Positions 54,935 to 64,000 of a DNA stretch of 64,000 nucleotides are shown one piece after another. The number at the start of each line of letters is the position of its first letter. Position 1 is the first letter of the stretch. This DNA comes from Pseudomonas rhizophila (GTDB lineage Bacteria > Pseudomonadota > Gammaproteobacteria > Pseudomonadales > Pseudomonadaceae), in contig NZ_CP024081.1 of the NCBI RefSeq assembly GCF_003033885.1, forward strand, positions 4,464,288 through 4,528,287, given 5' to 3'. The notes under the pieces were generated by a model. It saw only the letters and a program-made list of their open reading frames with translations, did not search any database and was not told the DNA's origin. Both the position numbers and the translations under genes were made by a program.

Positions 54935-55888
54935 ATGAACACACTCAACCGCACCATGGCCATCGCGACACTGGCACTGGCAACCCTCAGCGCCGAAGCT
55001 GCCTCCCCCGCCCAGACCGCTGCGAGCATGTCCGCCGTCGGCAGCGTGATTCAGTCCGCCAGCTACATCACCACCCGGGATGGCGTGCAGCTGTACTACA
55101 AGGATTGGGGTCCACGGGATGGCCAGGTAGTCACCTTCAGTCACGGCTGGCCGCTGAACGCCGACAGCTGGGAAGCGCAGATGATGTTCCTCGCCTCGAA
55201 GGGTTATCGCGTCGTTGCCCACGACCGTCGCGGTCATGGCCGCTCCAGCCAGCCGTGGGAAGGCAACGATATGGATCACTACGCCGACGATCTGGCGGCG
55301 GTGATTGAAGCGTTGGACTTGAAGGATGTCACCCTGGTGGGTTTCTCGACCGGTGGCGGCGAAGTGGCTCGCTATATCGGTCGCCATGGTACGGGCCGAG
55401 TGAAGAAGGCCGTGCTGGTTTCCGCCGTCCCACCGCTGATGCTCAAGACCCAAACCAACCCCGGCGGTCTGCCCATCGAGGTGTTCGACGGGCTGCGCAA
55501 GGCGTCCCTGGAGAACCGCTCACAGCTTTACCTGGACATCGCTTCCGGTCCTTTCTTCGGTTTCAACCGCGAGGGTGCCAAGCCATCCCAAGGGCTGATC
55601 CAGTCGTTCTGGGTGCAGGGCATGCAGGCGGGCAGCAAGAACACCTATGAATCGATCGCGGCGTTCTCGGCGACCGATTTTCGCGACGACCTGAAGAAGT
55701 TCGATGTGCCGACGCTGGTCGTTCATGGAGACGATGATCAGATTGTTCCCATTGATGCTTCCGGTCGGGCCTCGGCGGCGCTGATCAAGGGTGCACGTCT
55801 GATCGTCTACCCCGGCGCGCCCCATGGCCTGACCGATACACACAAGGACCGGCTGAACCAGGATCTGCTGACGTTTCTTCAGGAATAA
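54935..55888 (+). CDS. Alpha/beta hydrolase of the non-haem haloperoxidase type, exported
   Basis: A 317-residue protein with a signal peptide (cleavage near AEAA, residue 22). The catalytic triad is Ser138 ([10 protein letters not shown]), Asp in [10 protein letters not shown] and His in [10 protein letters not shown]. The oxyanion region is [12 protein letters not shown] and [10 protein letters not shown]. This is the pattern of bacterial perhydrolases (chloroperoxidases) and related esterases. GGAGAGAG precedes the start. Probably controlled by the LysR gene upstream. Confidence 0.9.
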   Translation: MNTLNRTMAIATLALATLSAEAASPAQTAASMSAVGSVIQSASYITTRDGVQLYYKDWGPRDGQVVTFSHGWPLNADSWEAQMMFLASKGYRVVAHDRRGHGRSSQPWEGNDMDHYADDLAAVIEALDLKDVTLVGFSTGGGEVARYIGRHGTGRVKKAVLVSAVPPLMLKTQTNPGGLPIEVFDGLRKASLENRSQLYLDIASGPFFGFNREGAKPSQGLIQSFWVQGMQAGSKNTYESIAAFSATDFRDDLKKFDVPTLVVHGDDDQIVPIDASGRASAALIKGARLIVYPGAPHGLTDTHKDRLNQDLLTFLQE

Positions 55889-55914
55889 AACAATGACATG
55901 CACTGCATGACCTG

Positions 55915-56003
55915 TGTGGGAGCGAGCCTGCTCGCGATAGCGTCGGAACATTCACGACCCCGGCCAGGCGACCTAGCGCCATCGCGAGCAGGCTCGCTCC
56001 CAC
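55915..56003. repeat. REPIN (inverted REP pair)
   Basis: Left arm TGTGGGAGCGAGCCTGCTCG, right arm CGAGCAGGCTCGCTCCCAC, after the hydrolase gene. Confidence 0.9.
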
Positions 56004-56178
56004 CTTTGTCCAGGGGCGCCCAGATTCTGCGCCCACCTTGCAGAGCCCTTCTCAGGAAGGGCTTTTGCGTTCTACGCCTCTCACGTCAAACGGCTTGTGG
56101 TCGGCACGCTTATCAATTCATGTGAACCTAGCCGTCCTGCAACCCTCGGATATTCAAGACGTACCAAGGGTGATCCAC

Positions 56179-58353
56179 ATGACAATCGAAGACACTTTAT
56201 TACGTCAACGCAAGGTACTTGCCGAGTTCGGCGAGCTGGCCCTGGTTTCAGACGATTTTGAACACATCCTCGACGAGGCGTGTCGTCTGGTCGGTGAAGC
56301 ACTGGAAACCCATTTGGCGAAGTTCATGTCGCTGGAAGACGACGGGCTCACTTTCCTCGTGCGCAACGGTGTGGGCTGGTTGCCGGGGGTCGTCGGCGAA
56401 GTCCGGGTTCAGGCACTGGAAGGCACACCGGAACGGTATTCCCTGGACTCCGGCGGCGCCGTCATTTCCACGGACATTGCGACAGAAACACGCTTTCACT
56501 ATCACGACTTCCAAACGCGCAACGGCGTCCAGGCGTTCGTCAATGTGCTGGTATACGGCGCCACCGAGACGCGGCCCTTCGGCATCTTCGAAGTCGACAG
56601 CCGCAGCCCCCGGCAGTTTAGCGAGAGCGACATCGACTTTCTGCGCGTCTACAGCAACCTGCTGGGTGCGGCGTTGAAACGCGCCAAAACCATGCAGGCC
56701 ATGCGCCTGACTGAAGAAAAATTGCGTGAAAGCGAAAGACACTATCGAATCGCCGCGCAGCTTAATCCACTCTGGCCCTGGACGGCCGACAGCCATGGCG
56801 CGGTGACATCACTGGATCAACGCTGGTATGAATACACCGCACGGTCGCCTGAGCAGACACTCGGGCGCCAGTGGCTGAACGCAACGCACCCCGATGACCG
56901 CATATCATTTGCCCGGTTGTGGAATCAGTCGCTGGCGAGTTTGCAACCCTTCGACGCACAGATCCAGTTGCGAAAATCCACGGGGGAATATCGATGGTTC
57001 AGAATCCGCGCGTTTTGTAGCCTGGATCCCGAGGGACGATGCGAGCGCTGGTATGGCACCGTCGAAGACATCAACGAGCGGGTGCAACTGGAGGCGGCGC
57101 TCAGGGACTGGAACGACCTGCTCGAAGACCGGATTGCAACCCGTACCCAGCAGCTTGAAGCCGAACAACAGGAGCGTGCGCTGGCCGAGTCGAAACTGCG
57201 GCAAAGTCAGAAGATGGAAGCGGTAGGCCAACTGACGGGGGGTATTGCCCACGACTTCAACAACCTGCTGGCTGGCATCAGTGGCAGCCTTGAGCTGATG
57301 CAACGGCACATCGACCGTCAACGCTACGACGAACTGTCTCGCTACAACTCCGTCGCCCTGACCTCAGCGACACGCGCCGCCGCACTGACCCAGCGCCTGC
57401 TGGCATTTTCCAGGCAGCAGTCGCTAGAACCGGAAGTTCTCGAACCGCGCAAAGTGGTGGCCGGCCTGGAAGAAATGATCCGACGCTCCGTGGGCCCGAG
57501 CATTCATGTCGAATGCGCTTTCAGGGGGCATGATCCGATCAAATGCGACCCCAATGGACTGGAGAACGCTCTGCTCAATCTGGCCATCAATGCCCGGGAT
57601 GCGATGCCCGGTGGCGGAACCTTGAAACTTGACGTGCAACGCTGCGTTATCGACGCGACATCTTCCAGCGAAAAAATGATGCCGCCGGGCCCATATGTGG
57701 CGATCTCGGTCACCGACTCGGGCACGGGGATCAGCGCCGACATCCTGTCTCGGGTATTCGATCCGTTCTTCACCACCAAGCGCATTGGCGAAGGATCCGG
57801 CCTGGGCCTGTCGATGATCTACGGGTTTGCCCAGCAATCCGGAGGGCAGGTGAAGATTCAGAGCAGCGTCGGCGTGGGCACGACCGTGACAATGTATTTT
57901 CCGGTTGTCAGCCAGTCCCCCATCAGGGTGAAAAGCGCGCATCTGGATGACACCGCACCCTTGCAGCCCGGCGCCAACGAAACCATTCTGGTGGTGGATG
58001 ACGAAGCGGCGATTCGCCAGTTGGTCTCGGAATTCCTGACTGAAACCGGCTATCACGTCATCGATGCGCTGGACAGCGTCTCTGCCCTCAAGCAGGCCGA
58101 TAAGACCGAGCATATCGATTTATTGCTGACAGATATCGGCCTGCCGGGAACCATGAATGGCATCAGCCTGGCGAATGAAATGAAGGCCAGATATCCCTCG
58201 CTGAAAGTGTTGTTCATCACCGGATTTGCCGAGGGGAAAAATCTGGTTTCGGTCGACACCACGACCCACGTACTGGCCAAACCTTTCAGCTTGACTGACC
58301 TGGGCCGACGGGTGAGTGCGTTGATTCACGCCAGTGAGGACAGCGCTGGATGA
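56179..58353 (+). CDS. Hybrid sensor histidine kinase (GAF-PAS-HisKA-HATPase-REC)
   Basis: A 724-residue soluble kinase with no membrane helix. Order: GAF (about 20-175), PAS with [20 protein letters not shown], coiled coil, HisKA with the phospho-His358 ([17 protein letters not shown]), ATPase ([16 protein letters not shown], then VTDSGTGIS and [14 protein letters not shown]) and a receiver with Asp652 ([10 protein letters not shown]). Start at 56179 (MTIEDTLL) with AAGGGTG; the longer frame upstream lacks a site. No partner regulator is adjacent, so it acts through its own receiver or a distant partner. Confidence 0.92.
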   Translation: MTIEDTLLRQRKVLAEFGELALVSDDFEHILDEACRLVGEALETHLAKFMSLEDDGLTFLVRNGVGWLPGVVGEVRVQALEGTPERYSLDSGGAVISTDIATETRFHYHDFQTRNGVQAFVNVLVYGATETRPFGIFEVDSRSPRQFSESDIDFLRVYSNLLGAALKRAKTMQAMRLTEEKLRESERHYRIAAQLNPLWPWTADSHGAVTSLDQRWYEYTARSPEQTLGRQWLNATHPDDRISFARLWNQSLASLQPFDAQIQLRKSTGEYRWFRIRAFCSLDPEGRCERWYGTVEDINERVQLEAALRDWNDLLEDRIATRTQQLEAEQQERALAESKLRQSQKMEAVGQLTGGIAHDFNNLLAGISGSLELMQRHIDRQRYDELSRYNSVALTSATRAAALTQRLLAFSRQQSLEPEVLEPRKVVAGLEEMIRRSVGPSIHVECAFRGHDPIKCDPNGLENALLNLAINARDAMPGGGTLKLDVQRCVIDATSSSEKMMPPGPYVAISVTDSGTGISADILSRVFDPFFTTKRIGEGSGLGLSMIYGFAQQSGGQVKIQSSVGVGTTVTMYFPVVSQSPIRVKSAHLDDTAPLQPGANETILVVDDEAAIRQLVSEFLTETGYHVIDALDSVSALKQADKTEHIDLLLTDIGLPGTMNGISLANEMKARYPSLKVLFITGFAEGKNLVSVDTTTHVLAKPFSLTDLGRRVSALIHASEDSAG

Positions 58354-58374
58354 CGGGGCCCCTTTTCCTTTGAA

Positions 58375-58866
58375 TCAGTGCCGCAACAGTTTGCGCAACG
58401 GAATCTCGTCCTTGCGCACAGGCGACTTGATGACGATGTAGCTGAAGTATTTGGAGATGCCGATGTTCTTGTCCAGCAGGCTTTCCATCACATCCTGGTA
58501 ATCCTGGATGCTGCGGGTCATGAAGCGCACCAGGTAATCGTAGCCACCGCTGATCAGGTGACATTCGAGCACTTCATCCACCAGGCGGATGTTGGACTCG
58601 AATTTGGCGAAGTCCTCGCGCTTATGGTCGCTCAAGGTGATTTCGGTGAAGACCGTCACCGAGTCGGTAATCTTGGCCAGGTTCAAATGGGCCTTGTAGC
58701 TGGAGATATACCCCAACGACTCGAGCCGTTTGACCCGTTGCAGGCATGGGCTGGCGGACAAGCCAACGGCATCGGCCAGGCTGACGTTGGTCATGCGACC
58801 GTCTTTTTGAAGCTCTACCAGAATGCTGATGTCGATCCGGTCCAGTTTCGCTACACCTTCCATCAC
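58375..58866 (-). CDS. Lrp/AsnC-family transcriptional regulator
   Basis: A 163-residue regulator. The N-terminal helix-turn-helix includes MTNVSLADAVGLSASPCLQR and the C-terminal RAM domain has VLECHLISGGYDYLVRFMT for amino acid binding. It sits at the head of an aminotransferase neighbourhood, so an amino acid or GABA-like amine is a reasonable effector, by inference. An alternative start is one codon downstream. Confidence 0.92.
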   Translation of the reverse strand: MMEGVAKLDRIDISILVELQKDGRMTNVSLADAVGLSASPCLQRVKRLESLGYISSYKAHLNLAKITDSVTVFTEITLSDHKREDFAKFESNIRLVDEVLECHLISGGYDYLVRFMTRSIQDYQDVMESLLDKNIGISKYFSYIVIKSPVRKDEIPLRKLLRH

Positions 58867-58907
58867 CTACCTCTGTCTGCCATTTGTAAGACAATCTTCT
58901 AACAAAA

Positions 58908-59564
58908 TCAGCACCGTAAAGACAGCTGATGCTGAGCCACCAGATCGGCCATGCTGTTGATGCAATACTGGCCCGCGCACGGCTTGGGCGGGTTGTCGGG
59001 GTTGCGACAGATCAGGCAAACCGCCCCAACCTTGGCGGGACGGGCGCCAGGTCGGGTCACTTGAAGAATAGCCTGCGCATCGAGGTCGTTGGCCTTGAGC
59101 CAAACGGTATCGTGCAAAGGGTCACTGGCCAGTGAAATAAAATCCTCCGGCTCGATGCCCAGGCGCTCGCACAACGCACCCCGGTCTTCTGCATCGCGGT
59201 CGCCCAATACGAGCAGGCGATAGAACTTGCGCAGATAGAGCATCGCCCCCGGCGCATCCTCGAACAACGTCCAGGCGGCGGCCGAGCGGGCGAAGCTCAT
59301 GCCCTCCTCCCAACTGACCTTGAGTTTCCAGCGCTCGGCCAACTGACGGTGGGCGAAACACAGCAAACCGCTGAAGCCCAACTCGCCGAAGCGCGGATAC
59401 AGCGCTTGCAGTACCTCATCGAACTCGGCCAGCACCTGGTTTTTTTCCGGCGATTCGCCGTGGTTTTCCAACAGTGGCTGCAGCGCCGTCCAGATGGCGG
59501 AGTCCCGATCCACCAGGACCTCATCGCAGTCGATCAACAATGCCCGATACTCAGTCAACCTCAT
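58908..59564 (-). CDS. HAD-superfamily hydrolase-like protein
   Basis: A 218-residue HAD protein. Motif I reads LLIDCDEVLVDRDS, with Asp-x-Asp kept. Motif II region is LLVLGDRDAEDRG rather than the usual Ser/Thr form, and motif IV resembles FISLASDPLHDT. Substitutions in the core motifs leave its catalytic activity uncertain. Start at 59564 with GGAGG. It lies between the aminotransferase and the Lrp-type regulator and is co-directional with both. Confidence 0.8.
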   Translation of the reverse strand: MRLTEYRALLIDCDEVLVDRDSAIWTALQPLLENHGESPEKNQVLAEFDEVLQALYPRFGELGFSGLLCFAHRQLAERWKLKVSWEEGMSFARSAAAWTLFEDAPGAMLYLRKFYRLLVLGDRDAEDRGALCERLGIEPEDFISLASDPLHDTVWLKANDLDAQAILQVTRPGARPAKVGAVCLICRNPDNPPKPCAGQYCINSMADLVAQHQLSLRC

Positions 59565-59653
59565 GGGTAAAGCCTCCGCTGATGTCCCACCGATCCACGC
59601 TCCTTTGATTTGCATTGGCGCTTGCCCTGGCAAACGCCATGAACACCAGGCCT

Positions 59654-60946
59654 TCAGCCCATGACCCGTGCCAGCGCAGCGTCGAGAATCTGCAAGGCCT
59701 CATCGACCTGCGCCTCGCTGGTCACCAGAGGGGCAAGGAAGCGCAATACGTTGCGGTACACTCCGCACTTGATAACCAGCAATCCACCGGCCCGGGCTTC
59801 GTCGATCAAGCGCTGGTTGAGGTCGGCATCCGGGGTGCGCGCCAGGTCATCCTTGATCAGTTCGATCGCCAGCATGAAGCCGCTGCCACGCACGTCGCCA
59901 ATGCGCGGGTAGCGGGTTTGCAGACGTAACAGCCCCTGACGCAGACGCTCGCCCAGGGCTTCGCCACGGGCCAACAGGTGTTCCTGCTCGTAAGCGTCAA
60001 TCACCGCCAGCGCCGCCGCGCACGACAGCGCGTTACCGCCATAGGTACCGCCCAGTCCACCAGGCAGTGGCGCATCCATGATTTCGGCCTTGCCGACCAC
60101 ACCCGACAGCGGCAAGCCGCCGGCGAGGCTTTTGGCGACGGTGACCAGGTCTGGCTGGATGCCGGCATGCTGGAAGCCGAACCATTTACCGGTGCGACCA
60201 AACCCGGTCTGGATCTCATCAAGAATCAGCACAATGCCGTGTTTTTCCGTCAGCGCGCGCAGGCTTTGGAGGAACTCGACGGGCGCCGAGAGGAAACCGC
60301 CGTCGCCTTGCACCGGCTCGATGATGATTGCTGCGACCCGCTCAGGTGCCACTTGAGTCGCCAACAGTTCGTCCAGCGCCTGGAGCGCCATTTCGCTGGT
60401 GACACCCCGATAGGCATTCGGATAGGGCGTATGAAAGACCTCCGGCGCGAACGGCCCGAAATTCTGTTTATAAGGCTGGCTCATGCCGGTGAGCGTGGTA
60501 CCCAGCAACGTCCGGCCATGGAAGCCGCCGCGAAAGGCGATCACCGCCGAGCGCTGAGTGTAGGCTCGGGCGATCTTCACCGCGTTTTCTACGGCTTCGG
60601 CGCCTGAGGTAAAGAACGCCGCCTTATAGGCTTGCTCACCCCCGATCATTTCGCACAGGCGCTTGGCCAAGTCCAGATAAGGCTGGTAGGCCACGACCTG
60701 GAAACAGGCATGGGTGACTTTTTGCAGTTGGGCTTGCACCGCCGCGACCACCTTGGGGTGATTGTGGCCGATGTTCAGCACACCGATGCCGCCGACGAAG
60801 TCCAGGTAGCGCTTGCCGTCCACGTCCCACAACTCCGTGCCCTGGGCCCGGTCGATCACCAGCGGATGGGCAGTGACCAGTCCACGTGGCACGAACTGAT
60901 CACGCTGACGGAGCAGACTTGGGGTTTCTTCGACTTTACTGTTCAT
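59654..60946 (-). CDS. gabT: 4-aminobutyrate aminotransferase-type enzyme
   Basis: A 430-residue class III PLP aminotransferase. Marks are FFTSGAEAVENAVKIARAYT, EPVQGDGGFLSAP, LDEIQTGFGRTGKWF and the Schiff-base Lys in VAKSLAGGLPLSG. This is close to GabT/GoaG, which moves the amino group of GABA to 2-oxoglutarate giving succinate semialdehyde. No gabD is adjacent, so it may be a paralogue with another amine substrate. Start at 60946 with GGGAAATG. Confidence 0.85.
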   Translation of the reverse strand: MNSKVEETPSLLRQRDQFVPRGLVTAHPLVIDRAQGTELWDVDGKRYLDFVGGIGVLNIGHNHPKVVAAVQAQLQKVTHACFQVVAYQPYLDLAKRLCEMIGGEQAYKAAFFTSGAEAVENAVKIARAYTQRSAVIAFRGGFHGRTLLGTTLTGMSQPYKQNFGPFAPEVFHTPYPNAYRGVTSEMALQALDELLATQVAPERVAAIIIEPVQGDGGFLSAPVEFLQSLRALTEKHGIVLILDEIQTGFGRTGKWFGFQHAGIQPDLVTVAKSLAGGLPLSGVVGKAEIMDAPLPGGLGGTYGGNALSCAAALAVIDAYEQEHLLARGEALGERLRQGLLRLQTRYPRIGDVRGSGFMLAIELIKDDLARTPDADLNQRLIDEARAGGLLVIKCGVYRNVLRFLAPLVTSEAQVDEALQILDAALARVMG

Positions 60947-61232
60947 GGCATTTCCCATCGTGAGCCTCGCAACCAGGAAGCGGCTGCGGTGTGTTCACAG
61001 GTTAAGCGTTCGACACGATTGTCTAAGCCGAACTTGGTCGTTGAGAAATTCGGATCGACTGTTTACACCCCGACAAACAGCAGAATCCTCCAAGGGCGCC
61101 TCGCACCATGGAATCTACCGGCAGAGGTGCCTTGCAACGCAGCCTCGTGCTGCTGCACAGGCCCTTTCGACAGATCCTGCTCTGACATTGAGGCATGCTT
61201 GATACTTCCCTTTTACATGCGAGAAATGCCCC

Positions 61233-62159
61233 ATGGCCCTGCTGTATAAAGCTGACCCGGTCCGCGGCGAACAATGGCAGCGTCTGTTCGCCAAACATGC
61301 CCCGGATATCCAATGGCGTGCCTGGCCGGACATCGGCGATCCTCGGGATATTCGTTACCTGGCGGCCTGGCAGGCACCGGACGATATCGAAACCGTGTTG
61401 CCCAACCTTAAAGTGCTGTTCGCCTTGTCGGCGGGGGTCGATCAACTGGATCTGGGGCGCTTGCCGGCGACGCTGCCGGTGGTGCGATTGCTCGACCCCG
61501 GCATCAGTCAGGGCATGTGCGAATACGCCAGTTTCGCCGTACTCAGCTTGCACCGCGACATGGTGCGCTATCGCCAGCAACAGACCGAGCGGTGCTGGCA
61601 AGCACACCGGTTGGTGCCTGCGCAGCAGCGCCGGGTCGGGGTCATGGGCCTGGGGTTGCAGGCCCGTCACATACTCAACACCTTGAAGCCCTTTGGTTTC
61701 GCCTTGTCGGGCTGGGCGCGCAGTGAACATCACATTGATGGAGTGGAGTGCTTTGCCGGAACCGGGCAACTGCCGGCCTTCCTCAGCCAATGCGATATTG
61801 TGCTGTGTGTCTTGCCGCTGACCGAACAAACCAAGGGAATTCTCAACCGTCAGTTGTTCCAACACCTGCCCAGGGGCGCGGCCCTGGTCAACATGGGCCG
61901 CGGAGGGCATCTGGTAGAAGCGCATTTGCTTGAAGCGCTTGCCAGCGGCCAGCTGAGCGCGGCGGTGCTCGACGTACTGGAACAGGAACCGGCCGCGCCG
62001 GATCATCCGTTCTGGAACCATCGGCAAATAATATTGACGCCCCATATCGCAGCGATGACTCAACCCGAGAGTGCGTTTGGCGTGTTATTGGACAATATTC
62101 GCCGCCACCAACGGGGCGAAACGATGCTTGGCCTGGTGGACCGTGAGCGCAGCTACTGA
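61233..62159 (+). CDS. ghrA: Glyoxylate/hydroxypyruvate reductase A-type enzyme
   Basis: A 308-residue D-2-hydroxyacid dehydrogenase. The cofactor motif is VGVMGLGLQARHIL, where the third Gly of GxGxxG is Ala. Catalytic Arg is in the substrate loop LFALSAGVDQL/NMGRGG region, Glu in DVLEQEP and His in TPHIAAMTQ. GhrA enzymes reduce glyoxylate and hydroxypyruvate with NADPH. Divergent from gabT. Confidence 0.88.
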   Translation: MALLYKADPVRGEQWQRLFAKHAPDIQWRAWPDIGDPRDIRYLAAWQAPDDIETVLPNLKVLFALSAGVDQLDLGRLPATLPVVRLLDPGISQGMCEYASFAVLSLHRDMVRYRQQQTERCWQAHRLVPAQQRRVGVMGLGLQARHILNTLKPFGFALSGWARSEHHIDGVECFAGTGQLPAFLSQCDIVLCVLPLTEQTKGILNRQLFQHLPRGAALVNMGRGGHLVEAHLLEALASGQLSAAVLDVLEQEPAAPDHPFWNHRQIILTPHIAAMTQPESAFGVLLDNIRRHQRGETMLGLVDRERSY

Positions 62160-62374
62160 ACCGTGCGTGACGAGGTGCATCGAGCAAAAAACCATCCGGT
62201 ATTTACTGCTGGCCCGGCCGCTGATTTGAGCAAGAAATGTGGCCGCAAGAGGCGTTGCAGAAGGAACCTGCCGAATCGTTTTGCGACCCTTGTCAGGCCT
62301 GCTTGCAGGTGAGATACAAGCATCACCCGCGGATAAATCCGACCGTTTACACCCTCTCTCAATGGTGATCTGCC
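62160..62374. other. Intergenic region, no gene recognised
   Basis: About 215 bases between ghrA and the GNAT gene. No hairpin terminator, REP or small ORF with a ribosome site was found. Confidence 0.5.
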
Positions 62375-63232
62375 ATGTCCACTTCGAAACGCCCTGACTA
62401 CGTCTATCGTGCCATGACCGCCACCGATGTCCCCTCGGCACACGCCTTATCCGTGCAGTTGAAATGGCCTCATCGTCTGGAGGACTGGGCGATGCTGCAG
62501 CGCGTCGCCCAAGGTTTTGTCGTTGAGGATCAGGGCCGCTTGATCGGCACTGCATTCACCTGTGCCCAGGGAGACTACGCCACCATCGGCCTGGTGATCG
62601 TCGATGACGAATACCAGGGCCAGGGGATCGGTCGCAAACTGATGGAACTGGCCATTGAAGCGTGCGGCTCGCGTACTGCCATCCTCAATGCGACGCTGGC
62701 CGGTGCCCCGCTGTATGCCAGCCAGGGATTCGTTGACTTTGGGCATATCCAGCAACATCAGGGCCTGGCTTTACCGCCTGTACCGCAGGGGTTGGCCGAC
62801 GACGAACGCTGCCGCGCGCTGACCGAAGCCGATCACGCTCAAATGATCAGACTGGCCAATGCGGGAAGTGGCCTGGACCGTCAGGCCGTGCTCACCGATC
62901 TGTTCGATGTCGTTGAGCATGCAGTGGGTATTGAGCGGGACGGCCAGTTGTGCGCTTTCGCCCTGCTGCGCCCCTTCGGTCGTGGCCGTTGCATCGGTCC
63001 GGTCATCGCGCAGAACCCTGAACAGGCCCGGCATCTGATCGCCGTGTTGCTGGCACGGGTGCCGGATGCATTCGTTCGGATCGACATTCCTTCCGACACG
63101 GGGCTGGGCCCCTGGCTCGAAGAAGCGGGCCTCAAGCAGGTCGACACCGTCGCCCAGATGGCTCGTGGCACGCCCCCGCAAGCGACCGGCTCAGTGCGGC
63201 AGTTCGTGCTGGTGACCCAGGCCGTTGGCTGA
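62375..63232 (+). CDS. GNAT-family N-acetyltransferase
   Basis: A 285-residue acetyltransferase. The acetyl-CoA-binding motif A is TIGLVIVDDEYQGQGIGRKL (residues about 70-89), in the first half. The second half (LRPFGRGRCIGPVIAQNPEQ) is a second, degenerate GNAT-like domain, as in the two-domain YitI-type proteins. Substrate unknown. The bicupin gene follows 38 bases on. Confidence 0.87.
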   Translation: MSTSKRPDYVYRAMTATDVPSAHALSVQLKWPHRLEDWAMLQRVAQGFVVEDQGRLIGTAFTCAQGDYATIGLVIVDDEYQGQGIGRKLMELAIEACGSRTAILNATLAGAPLYASQGFVDFGHIQQHQGLALPPVPQGLADDERCRALTEADHAQMIRLANAGSGLDRQAVLTDLFDVVEHAVGIERDGQLCAFALLRPFGRGRCIGPVIAQNPEQARHLIAVLLARVPDAFVRIDIPSDTGLGPWLEEAGLKQVDTVAQMARGTPPQATGSVRQFVLVTQAVG

Positions 63233-63270
63233 CAAATCCCATCGCTTATCCAGGTCTTTTTTGGAGAATC

Positions 63271-63984
63271 ATGTTCATGCCCGAACCCACTGCAGTGCTG
63301 TTGGCGCATGCCGACGGCAGCCCCGCCTCAACCTCGTTCACCCCAGGCTCATTGGGGGCCAATGATCCGTTCGACAGGCTCATCGCTTATGCCGGGGCGG
63401 ATGGCATCGCCGCTGGTGTCGTCCGGGCCAGCGGTCGGTTCAGTAGCGACCAGTATCCCTTCAGCGAAATGATCGTGGTGCATGCCGGAGGCGTTGAACT
63501 GCGCAGCCAGGCACAAACGCTGCGCCTCAGCGCCGGTGAAAGTGCGGTGATCGCCCGTGGTACGGCGGTTGAGATCGACGCGCAACCCGAGTCTTTCTGG
63601 GCCTTCTGTGCCGATACCCAGCGCGTGAATGCCAGCGAGCCCGGGCTGACAGCACTCCCGACGCACACGATGCTCTCGCCTTCGGCGGCCCCCGACGACG
63701 CAATACTGCTCAGCCCACCCCCGCAATGTCGCTCGCACAATCTGTTTGTCGAAAAAGCGACCAACCTGCGCATTGGGATCTGGGACTCAACGCCGTACAC
63801 CCGCCGGACCAGGCCTCACAAGCTGCATGAACTGATGCACCTGATCGAAGGCAGCGTCACCCTGCAGACAGCCGACGGAAACGACCTGACGGTCAACGCC
63901 GGCGATACCGTATTCGTCCCCCTGGATGCACCCTGCGCCTGGGACAGCAGCGTTTATGTACGCAAGGTCTACGTCGTCAAATAG
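63271..63984 (+). CDS. Bicupin-like protein
   Basis: A 237-residue protein with two cupin halves: residues about 50-115 (PFSEMIVVHAGGVELRSQAQ) and 160-235 (HKLHELMHLIEGSVTLQTAD, then GDTVFVPLDAPCAWDSS). It resembles the DUF861-type cupins found with amine and polyamine catabolism genes. Metal ligands are incomplete in the first half. Start ATG at 63271 or 63277. It closes the amine-related neighbourhood. Confidence 0.82.
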   Translation: MFMPEPTAVLLAHADGSPASTSFTPGSLGANDPFDRLIAYAGADGIAAGVVRASGRFSSDQYPFSEMIVVHAGGVELRSQAQTLRLSAGESAVIARGTAVEIDAQPESFWAFCADTQRVNASEPGLTALPTHTMLSPSAAPDDAILLSPPPQCRSHNLFVEKATNLRIGIWDSTPYTRRTRPHKLHELMHLIEGSVTLQTADGNDLTVNAGDTVFVPLDAPCAWDSSVYVRKVYVVK

Positions 63985-64000
63985 CACCGCTAATCGCGAG

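Overview
The window looks like a chromosomal segment of a Pseudomonas of the P. fluorescens group. The grounds are GC-rich genes with Pseudomonas codon use, an MvaT-type H-NS protein, a 4-hydroxyphenylpyruvate dioxygenase matching the P. fluorescens enzyme, a DUF3077-like small gene, and many copies of the 'GTGGGAGCGAGCCTGCTCGCGA' type of REP/REPIN repeat between genes. No rRNA, tRNA, integrase, transposase or CRISPR array was seen. Most of the window is ordinary core or lineage-variable chromosome. The accessory-looking parts are about 42.1-45.0 kb, 45.0-51.0 kb and the repeat array at 53.0-53.8 kb.

Layout. 1-5.5 kb: tail of an aldo/keto reductase, a RarD-like permease, hpd with a small upstream ORF, a DMT exporter divergent from a LysR regulator, and an internally deleted EAL phosphodiesterase gene. 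5.7-12.6 kb: MvaT-type silencer, a small secreted protein, then a detoxification block (glyoxalase I, AhpF, AhpC, glutathione reductase) and galU. 12.8-16.5 kb: small hypothetical proteins, two lipoproteins and an Ig-like protein. 16.7-19.8 kb: alkylation-damage cluster (2OG oxygenase, alkB, ada) convergent with a GyrI-like gene. 19.9-25.1 kb: nitronate monooxygenase, the modABC molybdate transporter behind a ModE-type palindrome, and topoisomerase IB. 25.2-30.7 kb: ClpP-like protease, KGG stress protein, DUF3087-like protein, PpnN, a HAD phosphatase and a MATE exporter.

30.9-39.7 kb: a complete nine-gene chemosensory operon (MCP, CheY, STAS protein, CheA, MCP, CheW, CheR, CheD, CheB). It resembles the che2-type clusters of Pseudomonas but carries a STAS-domain gene between cheY and cheA. 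39.9-42.1 kb: a 27-residue membrane peptide and a DMT exporter divergent from its LysR regulator. 42.1-45.0 kb: a probably structured leader in front of a DUF3077-like gene, then a lower-GC orphan gene whose N-terminal helical part carries an R-x4-H motif of the HEPN type, then a cysteine-rich secreted protein.

45.0-54 kb: a PhyH-type dioxygenase and, 5.6 kb away, a frameshifted and truncated copy of it. These bracket a TetR / SDR / quinone-reductase group and an ABC exporter. A periplasmic binding protein, a secreted metallo-beta-lactamase-fold enzyme and a six-unit, 135-bp-period tandem REPIN array follow. 54-64 kb: LysR plus haloperoxidase-type hydrolase, a hybrid histidine kinase, and an amino-donor catabolism neighbourhood (Lrp/AsnC regulator, HAD protein, GABA-type aminotransferase, GhrA-type reductase, GNAT, bicupin).

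The best candidates for something undescribed are the leader plus HEPN-like gene region at 42.1-44.2 kb, the STAS-containing chemosensory operon, an Ada protein missing three of its four zinc cysteines, and several very small ORFs. All functional calls come from reading the sequence and from family knowledge; no database search was run.
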